Shown here: piece by piece, positions 6,699 through 14,790 of the stretch | Layout of the letters: each line of letters starts with the position of its first letter | Numbering within the stretch: the first letter of the stretch is position 1 | DNA from: an uncultured Clostridia bacterium | GTDB lineage: Bacteria > Bacillota > Clostridia > TANB77 > CAG-465 | Length of the DNA stretch: 45,775 nucleotides | Assembly (NCBI GenBank): GCA_947632635.1 | Contig: CANRQA010000007.1 | Span: forward strand, 1-45,775 | Direction: 5' to 3' | Made by a program: the position numbers and the translations under genes | The notes under the pieces: model-generated | Seen by the model: the letters and a program-made list of their open reading frames with translations, nothing else | What the model was told of the DNA's origin: nothing | The model's database searches: none

Positions 6699-9371
6699 TT
6701 AATTTTGTTTTTCAAATATTTTACCAAGTATAACTTTTATAATTTCAAATAAAATCATAGTTACAATACTTATACCTATAATTAATAAATGAATATTAAA
6801 AGGTAAGACTGGTACATCTAGTAATGATGCAAGTGTTGGAGTAAGCACAATTACACTTTGTAGAATAATCGTACCAACTACACAAAGTAACATTGGCTTA
6901 TTTGAAAATAGCCCTATTTTAAATACAGATTTTTTATCTGAACGACATATAAATGCAAATAATATTTCAAGTGTTGCAAGTGTTATAAATGAAGTGGCAC
7001 TTGCAATCTTAATACCATAATTTGCTTTTAATAAAAAGTATATAGCAAAAATAATTGCAGCTTTTAAAACACCAGGAATTACTATTCTACATATTAAAAA
7101 TGGAGTAAATAATCTTTCATTTGCACTTCTTGGCTTTTTCCTCATTATATTTTTTTCTTCTTTTTCAAATCCTAAAGCTATTGCTGGTATTGTATCTGTT
7201 ACTAAATTAATCCATAATATCTGTATTGGAATAAGCAATGTTTCATTAAATAACGTAGATAGAAATACAATTATAACTTCTGCCAAATTTGAAGCAAGTA
7301 AATATGCAATTACATTTTGAATATTATTATATATTCTTCTACCCTCTTTAATTGCGACTACAATTGTTGCAAAATTATCATCTGCAAGAACCATACTAGA
7401 AACACTTTTTGATACTTCTGTTCCAGTAATTCCCATACCTACACCAATATCTGCTCCTTTTAAAGCTGGAGCATCGTTTACTCCATCACCAGTCATAGCA
7501 ACTGTTTTACCGTTTTTCTTCCAAGCCCTTACAATTCGTATTTTGTTTTCAGGAGATACTCTAGCATACACACGTATATCATTAACTCGTTTTACAAGTT
7601 CTTCATCTGACATATTATCAACTTCAGTTCCTGTAACCGCCTCTTTATCATCTGTTATTATTCCTAATTCTCTTGCTATTGCTCTTGCAGTATCTATATT
7701 ATCTCCTGTAATCATTACAGGTATCATACCTGAATTAAAGCATCTTTCTACTGCTTTTTTTGCTTCTTTTCTTGGTGGATCTATCATTCCAACAAGACCT
7801 GTAAATATTAAATTATTTTCTGATTTTTCAATATCTTGCTCTTTTTTCTGAACTTTATATGCACAAGCAAGAACTCTTAAAGCAGATTTTGCCATTTCTA
7901 AATTATCATTTAAAATTTTCTTTTTATATTCTTCTGTAATAGGTTTAATCTCACCATCTACAAGCATTCTTGTAGAATTACTAAGTATAGACTCCACAGC
8001 TCCTTTAGTTAAAATCATATATTCATTTTCAAATTCATTTATAGTTGTCATCATTTTACGTGTAGAATCAAATGGAAGTTCATCAACTCTTGTATGTACT
8101 TTATCCATTTCTTCTTTATCAAAGCCTATTTTTGCTCCAAATTCTACAAGTGCTGTTTCTGTTGGATCTCCTAAAAGTATTTTTTTACCATTATCTTCTC
8201 CAAATGTTGTATCATTACAAAGAACCATTATATTTGATAAAGTAGAAAGGTCTAATTTATTTATATTTTGACTTTTACAAAGTTCATCTATATTTTCTAC
8301 TTCACTTACATCAATAATTTTTCCATTTAAGAATATCTTTCTTAAAGTCATTTTATTTTGTGTAAGTGTTCCTGTTTTATCTGAACATATTACCTCAGTT
8401 GCACCTAAGGCTTCAACAGCTGAAAGTTTCCTTACAATAGCATTTTCTTTTGCCATTTTCTGCACTCCTATTGCAAGAGTGATTGTAATAACTGCTGAAA
8501 GTCCTTCTGGTATTGCTGCAACCGCAAGTGAAATTGCAAGCATAAATACATCAAGTACAGGATTTCCCTGCATATATCCTACTATAAACATAAGTACAGC
8601 GATAATAACTACAACTATACTTAATACTTTGCTTAATTCATTTATTTTCTTTTGCAATGGTGTTATTTCTACTTCTTGATTTGTTAATGCTTCTGCTATT
8701 TTTCCAAGTTCTGTATCCATTGCAACGGCTGTAACAATAGCCTCTCCACGACCATAAACTACATTGCTTCCAGAAAATAACATATTTGTTCTTTCTGCAA
8801 GTGCTACTTGCTCTTTTGTTATAGCATGAGCTTGTTTATCTACTGGTACAGATTCACCTGTTAATGCTGCCTCTTCAACTCTTAAGCTATGATTTTCTAT
8901 TATTCTCATATCTGCTGGAATATAATCTCCAGCTTCTACTAAAACAATATCACCTACAACAAGTTCTTCTGTTTTTACACTTAATATGCTTCCATTTCTT
9001 TTTACTTTTATGTATGGAAGTGACATTTCTTTTAACGCTTCAATAGCTTTTTCTGCTTTACTTTCTTGCATTACTCCTAAAATTGCATTAAGTATTACAA
9101 CAAATAGTATAATAACAGTGTCTGTTAAAGGTTCACCTGTTTTTATTGATACTACAGCTGAAAGTATTGCAGATATTATTAAAATAATTAGCATTACATT
9201 TTTAAATTGGTCTAAAAATTTTAAAAATATCCCCTTTTTCTTAACTTCTTTTAATTTATTAGGTCCATTTTTTAAAAGTCTTTCTTTTGCTTCTTCTTCT
9301 GTAAGTCCATCTAATTTTGAGTTAAGTTTTTCTACAGTTTCTTCTGTATTTAGTTTATAAAATTCACACAT
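6699..9371 (-). CDS. Cation-transporting P-type ATPase, Ca2+ (P2) type
   Basis: 890 residues, full length for bacterial SERCA/PMCA-like pumps. N-terminal cation-ATPase domain; actuator motif L-T-G-E-S near 170; S4 helix with V-A-A-I-P-E-G-L near 290 (the Ca2+-site P-E-G-L motif); phosphorylation site D-K-T-G-T-L near 330; nucleotide-binding motif K-G-A near 460; hinge T-G-D-G-V-N-D-A-P-A-L-K near 625; and about ten membrane helices in total. The C-terminal cation ATPase domain includes N-L-V-T-D. It likely exports Ca2+ from the cytosol at the plasma membrane. Ion specificity is inferred from the helix-4 and helix-6 motifs. It lies 35 bp downstream of the bactofilin-like gene, probably cotranscribed. 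Confidence 0.93.
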   Translation of the reverse strand: MCEFYKLNTEETVEKLNSKLDGLTEEEAKERLLKNGPNKLKEVKKKGIFLKFLDQFKNVMLIILIISAILSAVVSIKTGEPLTDTVIILFVVILNAILGVMQESKAEKAIEALKEMSLPYIKVKRNGSILSVKTEELVVGDIVLVEAGDYIPADMRIIENHSLRVEEAALTGESVPVDKQAHAITKEQVALAERTNMLFSGSNVVYGRGEAIVTAVAMDTELGKIAEALTNQEVEITPLQKKINELSKVLSIVVVIIAVLMFIVGYMQGNPVLDVFMLAISLAVAAIPEGLSAVITITLAIGVQKMAKENAIVRKLSAVEALGATEVICSDKTGTLTQNKMTLRKIFLNGKIIDVSEVENIDELCKSQNINKLDLSTLSNIMVLCNDTTFGEDNGKKILLGDPTETALVEFGAKIGFDKEEMDKVHTRVDELPFDSTRKMMTTINEFENEYMILTKGAVESILSNSTRMLVDGEIKPITEEYKKKILNDNLEMAKSALRVLACAYKVQKKEQDIEKSENNLIFTGLVGMIDPPRKEAKKAVERCFNSGMIPVMITGDNIDTARAIARELGIITDDKEAVTGTEVDNMSDEELVKRVNDIRVYARVSPENKIRIVRAWKKNGKTVAMTGDGVNDAPALKGADIGVGMGITGTEVSKSVSSMVLADDNFATIVVAIKEGRRIYNNIQNVIAYLLASNLAEVIIVFLSTLFNETLLIPIQILWINLVTDTIPAIALGFEKEEKNIMRKKPRSANERLFTPFLICRIVIPGVLKAAIIFAIYFLLKANYGIKIASATSFITLATLEILFAFICRSDKKSVFKIGLFSNKPMLLCVVGTIILQSVIVLTPTLASLLDVPVLPFNIHLLIIGISIVTMILFEIIKVILGKIFEKQN

Positions 9372-9406
9372 CAGTCTTATTCCCCCTAATATGTATATAT
9401 AACATA

Positions 9407-10660
9407 TTATTTATTTTTTTCCTTTTTAAATATTGATGTAAATACTATACCATTTGCAGCTATAAGTAATACAAGGGTTATATAACCTCCAACATATGGA
9501 ACTATGCTTAATATTGATAATACAAAATACACAACAAAACTTCCAATAATATCAGTAGTTATTCCGTCTTGTTTTAAATATTTATTTTTAATATATTTAT
9601 ACATTAAACTTCCTACTATAAATACATCAAGTATGCCTACTATTACTACAAATGCAATATATACAATCATTAATGGAATTGTAATAACTGAAAGTCCCAT
9701 AAAACTTAAAAGTAATAACAAAAACATAATAGGTAGTATTGCAAGTAATATTATAGTACCTGATAATACTGCAAATACTGAATTTGATTTTAATTTATTT
9801 ACTATCATTTCATATAATTTTCCATTTGATTTTTTTGTTATTAATATATATACTAATGTTAGTATTAAAGCTGTAGTAATCATAGAGAAAATATTATTCC
9901 ATGAAAACGGTGATGTTTCCTTTACCTCTTGAACTTTTACTACTGCATTTGGATAAAGGTTAGAAATATCAATATTGTTAAATGTTTCTACATATATATT
10001 ACCTGATATATTTTCATTTGTAGCGATATTTAAAGTTTTTGTTGAAATACGTAAATCTCTATCTATGTGTCCTGTAATACTACAACTATCTAATACTCCT
10101 AAAATACTTCCCTTTACAGTTCCTTTTATTTCTACTCCATTACCAATTACAAATATATCTCCATTTACTACTGCATTTTCTTCTATTGTTATAACTCCAG
10201 TAGAAATTAAAAGTAAATTTTGAGATACATTTGAATTAATTGTTATATTACCATTTGCAATTAAAATACCACGTTCAAAAGGTGCGTTTATTCTTATACT
10301 ATCTGATGAAAACATTATTTGTGAGTTTTTCATTTCTTCTAATACTTCTATTGACTTATTTGCAAATGTAACTCCCATGTTTGTTATTTTACTATCAAAT
10401 ATAACTCTTTCATTTACAAAACGGAAAAATGGTAGATATGAGTTTTTATCTTCACTTGATTTATACACTTCATATTTATATTCCGTATCAAAAATTCCCT
10501 CTACTTTATTATCTTGAGGCTCATTTTCTTCTGTTTTACCTTCCTCATTTGTTACACTATTTTCTACTTCTTGTGCATTTACTTTACATACTACTAAAGA
10601 AAATGCAACAATTAATACAAAAGTTATTATAAATGTTAAGATTTTACTTGTTTTTTTCAT
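9407..10660 (-). CDS. Exported bactofilin-like (polymer-forming) protein with C-terminal membrane domain
   Basis: 417 residues. Residues 1-30 are a signal peptide ending near V-N-A-Q. Residues 35-90 are acidic. Residues 105-225 form repeated short beta-strands with regular Gly-x-I/V turns (I-T-I-E-E-N-A-V-V-N-G-D-I-F-V-I-G-N-G-V), as in bactofilin/polymer-forming beta-helices. From about 255 there are four to five hydrophobic helices. The usual bactofilin is cytosolic and lacks membrane helices, so here a beta-helix faces outward and is tethered. Function unknown; an envelope scaffold role is an inference. The gene has a good promoter (10690-10718) and an AGGAGG site before its ATG. The Ca2+-ATPase follows. 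Confidence 0.75.
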   Translation of the reverse strand: MKKTSKILTFIITFVLIVAFSLVVCKVNAQEVENSVTNEEGKTEENEPQDNKVEGIFDTEYKYEVYKSSEDKNSYLPFFRFVNERVIFDSKITNMGVTFANKSIEVLEEMKNSQIMFSSDSIRINAPFERGILIANGNITINSNVSQNLLLISTGVITIEENAVVNGDIFVIGNGVEIKGTVKGSILGVLDSCSITGHIDRDLRISTKTLNIATNENISGNIYVETFNNIDISNLYPNAVVKVQEVKETSPFSWNNIFSMITTALILTLVYILITKKSNGKLYEMIVNKLKSNSVFAVLSGTIILLAILPIMFLLLLLSFMGLSVITIPLMIVYIAFVVIVGILDVFIVGSLMYKYIKNKYLKQDGITTDIIGSFVVYFVLSILSIVPYVGGYITLVLLIAANGIVFTSIFKKEKNK

Positions 10661-10689
10661 GAAAATTCCTCCTGTTATTATCTATACGT

Positions 10690-10718
10690 ATTGTATACCA
10701 AAATTAGAAAAAAATCAA
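10690..10718 (-). promoter_or_regulatory. Sigma-A promoter of the bactofilin-like/Ca2+-ATPase pair
   Basis: Minus strand: -35 TTGATT (10713-10718), 17-bp spacer, -10 TACAAT (10690-10695). The start codon is 30 bp downstream. Confidence 0.75.
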
Positions 10719-10753
10719 GTAATAGTGCAATACTACTTTGTTTAACTTAAAAT

Positions 10754-10782
10754 TTGACAAGTGTCTAAAACTATGATAGAAT
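10754..10782 (+). promoter_or_regulatory. Sigma-A promoter of the orphan pair 10850-11820
   Basis: -35 TTGACA (10754-10759), 17-bp spacer, -10 TAGAAT (10777-10782). It diverges from the promoter at 10690-10718 in the same intergenic gap and gives a leader of about 60 nt. Confidence 0.8.
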
Positions 10783-10849
10783 TAAGTCGTATTTTTTATG
10801 TGTGTTATAATAATAAAATTTTAATATTATATAAGGAGGACTGCACATT

Positions 10850-11593
10850 ATGCGGAAGAACAATTTTAAATTTAAGCCACATGTATTTGATGTAGGTAAA
10901 GTACTTGGAGAAGATATTAAAAAATATTATAATAGAAGAAAGAAAAATTATAGTAAAAAAGAAATATCTATAAAAGCTCACCGATTTATTTCATATGTTT
11001 TAATGCCGATATTTCGGTATATGTTAAAAAAAGATTTAAAGGATAGTGAATATAATGATTGCTATGAACATATAGAAGTTAAACTTAATTCTTTTTATAT
11101 ATATGGAAATAAATATTATTATTTTGATACTCCAAAACTTCCAAAAGCATTTAAGTTTAGAGCTGAAATAATAGACTATGCTTCTTCTATACTTGCTAAA
11201 AAATATTATATGTACTCTGGAATTAATATTATTAATGAATATGATGATACTATATCTTTCTTCCCTCAGCTTGTAGTTAATAAAATTGCAGTAAAAACAA
11301 AGGCTGAAAGTTTAATTGAAAGAGTTATTGTGCCATATATAGAACGTGAACTTAATAATCTACCAAATGATAAATATGAATCCAAAGTATTTATTAGATT
11401 TTTGGAAAATAGAAAAATTAATCATGTAATGAACATTGATACTAATCTTCCAATAAAAGATACTGATTTTCCGTGTTTTGTTGTATACAAAGCTGCTACA
11501 CTTACAAAAGAATATAGTATAAAGGTAAGAAAAGAAGGAAGAAATATTATATTTTATACAACTAAAGAACTTTTTACATCAAAAAAGGAGTGA
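10850..11593 (+). CDS. Orphan protein, unknown function
   Basis: 247 residues, not recognised. Basic N-terminus (many Lys/Arg, Y-N-R-R-K-K-N-Y) and alternating Tyr-rich strands (F-Y-I-Y-G-N-K-Y-Y-Y-F); no signal peptide or clear membrane span. It is one of the few plus-strand genes. Strong AGGAGG and consensus-like promoter. It overlaps or abuts the next ORF, so the two form a small operon ending at the 11831-11865 terminator. It uses CGG as an ordinary in-frame codon twice (codon 2, and in I-F-R-Y-M-L), unlike all conserved genes nearby, which may mark it as acquired. The layout (large then small basic orphan gene) could suit a phage-derived or toxin-antitoxin pair, but no motif supports that. 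Confidence 0.7.
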   Translation: MRKNNFKFKPHVFDVGKVLGEDIKKYYNRRKKNYSKKEISIKAHRFISYVLMPIFRYMLKKDLKDSEYNDCYEHIEVKLNSFYIYGNKYYYFDTPKLPKAFKFRAEIIDYASSILAKKYYMYSGINIINEYDDTISFFPQLVVNKIAVKTKAESLIERVIVPYIERELNNLPNDKYESKVFIRFLENRKINHVMNIDTNLPIKDTDFPCFVVYKAATLTKEYSIKVRKEGRNIIFYTTKELFTSKKE

Positions 11594-11598
11594 TTACT

Positions 11599-11820
11599 TT
11601 GTTAAAGACTAGGGAAAATATTAAAAATTTGGTTAACGAGGTTTTTAATACCACCGTATCACCTTGGAAAAGAAAATCATGCGGTCGGTACAAATGTCAG
11701 GAATTAATAATTGCATTAGAGGCCTATACATATGAAAAAAATATATATGGCAATGTTGATGAAGGTTCTATTCCTGATGAATGTATTCCAAATATAGTTA
11801 CAATTTATAACGCATTATAG
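11599..11820 (+). CDS. Small orphan protein downstream of 10850
   Basis: 73 residues from a TTG start at 11599, placed 8 nt after AAAGGAG. A GTG at 11590 is possible but overlaps that ribosome binding site. Not recognised; soluble. It contains W-K-R-K-S-C-G-R-Y-K-C (two Cys) and an acidic C-terminal half. One in-frame CGG (in G-R-Y-K). It directly follows the 247-residue gene (stop at 11591-11593), so the two are co-transcribed and probably act together. Confidence 0.65.
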   Translation: MLKTRENIKNLVNEVFNTTVSPWKRKSCGRYKCQELIIALEAYTYEKNIYGNVDEGSIPDECIPNIVTIYNAL

Positions 11821-11830
11821 CAAAAGAAAG

Positions 11831-11865
11831 GAGCTTAAGGAAACTATTTCTTTAAGCTCTTTTTG
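11831..11865 (+). terminator. Intrinsic terminator of the orphan pair
   Basis: Stem GAGCTTAAGGAAA / TTCTTTAAGCTC, then TTTTTG. It sits between convergent genes and just touches the gpr 3' end at 11866. Confidence 0.85.
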
Positions 11866-12822
11866 TTATATTGCCTCATTTATTCCACTTGAAATAAGTT
11901 TAGACATTGTAGTTATTAAATCATCTACTTCTTTTGGTGTAACAATATAATTTTCTGTATCTAAAATATTTGCTATCATGTTATATCTCTCTTCTTTCTT
12001 TAAGTTATCTAACATATTAATTATATCTTTACTATTTATATTTGTGCTAAATTCTTCCTCAGTAGTTTTTGCACTATCAAGCATTTTATCAATAGCTTCA
12101 TTTGTAATAGTTGCCATGTCAACAACTGTGGGAACTCCTATTGCAATAACTGGTACACCAATAGTATGTATATTTATTCCCTCTCTTTTATTTCTAACGC
12201 CTGCACCTGGTGTAATTCCAGTATTACTTATTTGTATTGTATTTCCAACTCTATGCATACTAGATGAGGCAAGGCTATCAATAACTATTAGTAGTGATGG
12301 TTTAACATTTTTTGTTACTGCATTTATTATTTCTGAGGTTTCAATACCTGTTGTACCTAAAACCCCAGGAGATATTGCACTAATAGAACGGGTGCCCTCT
12401 TCCACTAATTCTTTTGCAAAATTAATTAAATGCCTTGTAATTTCCACATTTTCCACAACCTTAGGGCCTAATGCATCTGGAGTCACATATACATTTCCAA
12501 GACCTACAACTAAAATAGATTCATCTTTGTTATTTCCTACAAGCTCTTTTAAAATCTCTGCTATAGTAGATACAACTGCTTTTTCTTCTTTTTCATCTAA
12601 ATATTTTGCGTCACTTACTTCTATTGTTATATATTTTCCTATCTCTTTTGATAATGCCTTTGAGCCATTTTCATTTAATACATTAACAATTGTTGTAATA
12701 ACACCATCTTTTGTATTAGAAATTACTTCAATTCCGTCAATTGCACTTAAATTATTTACCTTTTTGTATTCATCTACTCTTTCATCTGCCATATCTGTTC
12801 TAAAACTTAAATTTTTACTCAT
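11866..12822 (-). CDS. gpr: Germination protease GPR (spore protease)
   Basis: About 318 residues from the ATG at 12822, which follows AGAGGTG; the longer upstream frame (to 12888) overlaps holA and has no ribosome binding site. GPR degrades small acid-soluble spore proteins during germination. Recognisable: F-R-T-D-M-A-D-E at the N-terminus (propeptide/cleavage region), V-V-G-L-G-N, T-P-D-A-L-G-P near 128, S-P-G-V-L-G-T-T-G near 160, I-D-S-L-A-S near 190, and I-G-V-P-T-V-V-D. It shows the organism is a spore-former. It lies right after holA with a strong hairpin (12829-12870) across the junction that includes its ribosome binding site. Confidence 0.93.
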   Translation of the reverse strand: MSKNLSFRTDMADERVDEYKKVNNLSAIDGIEVISNTKDGVITTIVNVLNENGSKALSKEIGKYITIEVSDAKYLDEKEEKAVVSTIAEILKELVGNNKDESILVVGLGNVYVTPDALGPKVVENVEITRHLINFAKELVEEGTRSISAISPGVLGTTGIETSEIINAVTKNVKPSLLIVIDSLASSSMHRVGNTIQISNTGITPGAGVRNKREGINIHTIGVPVIAIGVPTVVDMATITNEAIDKMLDSAKTTEEEFSTNINSKDIINMLDNLKKEERYNMIANILDTENYIVTPKEVDDLITTMSKLISSGINEAI

Positions 12823-12828
12823 AAAAAC

Positions 12829-12870
12829 ACCTCTTTTTTCTCTTAAATTTATTATGAGTAAAAAAGAGGT
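12829..12870 (-). terminator. Hairpin between holA and gpr that also masks the gpr ribosome binding site
   Basis: Minus-strand RNA: CCTCTTTTTT-A-CTC pairs with GAG-AAAAAAGAGG (13 bp, one bulge), loop about 13 nt, then TGTTTTT and the gpr ATG. The 3' arm contains the gpr ribosome binding site AGAGGTG. The loop and 5' arm contain CATAATA (12850-12856), matching a sigma-G/F-like -10; the matching -35 region (around TGTAATA) is weak. It may be a terminator for holA, with gpr transcribed in the forespore from inside the hairpin. Confidence 0.7.
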
Positions 12871-12875
12871 TATTA

Positions 12876-13784
12876 TTACATAGAACAAATTATTTTTTTT
12901 AGTCCTATTTCGAAATCCATATCTCCAGTTTTTGTTTTTTCATCATATTCATCAAATGCATATATTAAATTTTTCAGTTCATTTAAGGTATATTTATCTG
13001 AACTTTGTGATAAATTTTTATACACAAAAGGATGAATTCCAAGTTTTTCTTTAATATCTGTTTCTTTATTTTCTTTTAATACCTTTATCATATACATTTG
13101 CTTTATTTGTTTATATAGCATTATATATATTTTTATAACTGGCTCTTTTTGATTAATTAAATCTTCTAAACTTTTAATAGCATTTTTTGTATCTTTATTT
13201 ACTATTTTTCCAAGCACATCAAATATTTTTGCATTTAGCGTTTTTGAACAAACTTTATCAATATCTTCCTTTGTAACAGTAGTTTTATTTTCAAGATATA
13301 TTACAAGTTTTTGAAGTTCATTTATTATATTTGATTTACTTTCGCCACACATATTTTGCATATATTCAGCGGTTTCATAAGATATATTTATATTATATTT
13401 TTTTAATACTTGAATAATATATGATATCATTTGCTTTGAATCCATCATTTTAAATTCAACGCATTTTGCTATTTTAGAAAGTGCTTTATATTCTGAAAGT
13501 CTTTTATCAACACTATCTTCAATAATTATTACTTTTATACCCTCATCTAAATTTGAAATAGCTTTTATATCAAATTTTAATTTTGTATCTTTTATAATTA
13601 CAAGCTTGTCAGATCCAAAAAAAGTAAAACCCTCACAAACTGACTCTAATTCTTTTACATTTTCTTTTGTTATATAGAAAAGATTTAAACCCACTTCAAG
13701 TTTATTAAATTCCTTTTTTATTTTTTCAACTTCTTTGTTTAAATCGTACTTTTCATCTCCATAAAATAAATATATATTTGACAT
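12876..13784 (-). CDS. holA: DNA polymerase III delta subunit
   Basis: 302 residues; somewhat short but in range for AT-rich Firmicutes. N-terminus I-Y-L-F-Y-G-D-E-K-Y-D-L (the usual HolA Y-L-F-x-G-x-E start, a Walker-A-like degenerate site). It contains D-K-L-V-I-I-K near 75 and the all-alpha C-terminal region with K-Q-I-K-Q-M-Y-M. It opens the sliding clamp as part of the clamp loader. It starts 4 bp after the unknown gene at 13789 and ends before the gpr hairpin. Confidence 0.88.
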   Translation of the reverse strand: MSNIYLFYGDEKYDLNKEVEKIKKEFNKLEVGLNLFYITKENVKELESVCEGFTFFGSDKLVIIKDTKLKFDIKAISNLDEGIKVIIIEDSVDKRLSEYKALSKIAKCVEFKMMDSKQMISYIIQVLKKYNINISYETAEYMQNMCGESKSNIINELQKLVIYLENKTTVTKEDIDKVCSKTLNAKIFDVLGKIVNKDTKNAIKSLEDLINQKEPVIKIYIMLYKQIKQMYMIKVLKENKETDIKEKLGIHPFVYKNLSQSSDKYTLNELKNLIYAFDEYDEKTKTGDMDFEIGLKKIICSM

Positions 13785-13788
13785 ATAA

Positions 13789-14790
13789 CTATCCTCTTTC
13801 TTGTTCTACATTTTTTCTATTAGTTGCAATTTCTCTTGTTAATGATAATTCATCAATACTTTTTAAGCTTGGTACTTTCGAGTTAATCATTCCTTTTAAT
13901 TCATCCTTAAAATCATTAATTTTTTCTTTTGAATTTCTATACTTATCTATTGCTCTTTGTTTAAAAAGCTCTAATATATATTCTTTTTTATAATCTATTG
14001 CTTTAACTTTATCCTCTTTATCTTTTATTACCAAGTATTTATTTTCATCTAACTTTCCATCTTTTCCAACAAAACCTAAAAAATCTACTATATCAGCTAA
14101 ACTAAATTCCTTATCTGCTTTTTCAAAATTAACTTCATACATTTGAGTTTTTTTGTCAATTCCAACTTTTAATTCTTCTCTTAACACTTTTATTTTATCA
14201 AATAGACTTGACTGTGAAGCTATCCTATTTTTTATTTCTTGTTTTCGCTTTTGTTTATATTCTATATTCTTATCTTTTGAATTTGCAATTAATGTTTTTT
14301 CAAATTTTAAGCTACTCATTTTTGATGGTGTTTTACTTAAGTTTTTTATAATTCCAAACTTTTCTAACTTTTTTAATAACATATAATTTCCAGCGTGTGT
14401 GGTAGTAGAATATATAATATCATTTCCAGCTTTATCTTTATTATCAAGTTGTAATAACATATTTAATTCTTGCAATTTTAAGAAATCCATTTTATTTGAT
14501 GTAAGTGTTGCCTCTAAAAATTGCTTTGCTGATGGAAGCCCTTGAACTATATAATTACTTGGATGTTTATGAATTTTATTTAAAACTTTATTCCTTTGAA
14601 CTTGTATCATAGAGTTTTCTATATAATTTCCATATACACTATTGTACACTGAATTTAGTCCTTTAGCAATACCTACGGTCGCAAGTGGTGCTGTATATGG
14701 TATTGCTATTAAAGGTAATGATGCAAATGTAATAGCTGTTCCTTTTAAGCCTTTACCAAAATTTTTTAGTGACCTTTTATAGTTTTTCAA
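13789..14790 (-). CDS. Conserved-looking protein of unknown function between trmFO and holA
   Basis: 333 residues, not recognised. The N-terminus is basic and then has a hydrophobic Ala/Pro/Leu segment (residues 16-45) that could be one membrane-associated helix pair. The rest is highly charged and helical (Lys/Glu-rich, residues 150-330). The ATG overlaps the trmFO stop by 4 bp (ATGA), so it is translationally coupled to trmFO, and holA follows 4 bp after its stop. The tight operon argues for a real cytosolic or membrane-peripheral gene. No catalytic motif seen. Confidence 0.75.
   Translation of the reverse strand: MKNYKRSLKNFGKGLKGTAITFASLPLIAIPYTAPLATVGIAKGLNSVYNSVYGNYIENSMIQVQRNKVLNKIHKHPSNYIVQGLPSAKQFLEATLTSNKMDFLKLQELNMLLQLDNKDKAGNDIIYSTTTHAGNYMLLKKLEKFGIIKNLSKTPSKMSSLKFEKTLIANSKDKNIEYKQKRKQEIKNRIASQSSLFDKIKVLREELKVGIDKKTQMYEVNFEKADKEFSLADIVDFLGFVGKDGKLDENKYLVIKDKEDKVKAIDYKKEYILELFKQRAIDKYRNSKEKINDFKDELKGMINSKVPSLKSIDELSLTREIATNRKNVEQERG

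Noticed and set aside
11978-12883. Long plus-strand open frame opposite gpr (301 codons)
   Set aside because: It is the antisense shadow of gpr; AT-rich genes with few TTA/CTA/TCA codons leave such frames open. No ribosome binding site and no family resemblance.
12823-12888. 22-residue N-terminal extension of GPR
   Set aside because: It overlaps the holA 3' end and the hairpin; the ATG at 12822 has a good ribosome binding site and matches the family start.
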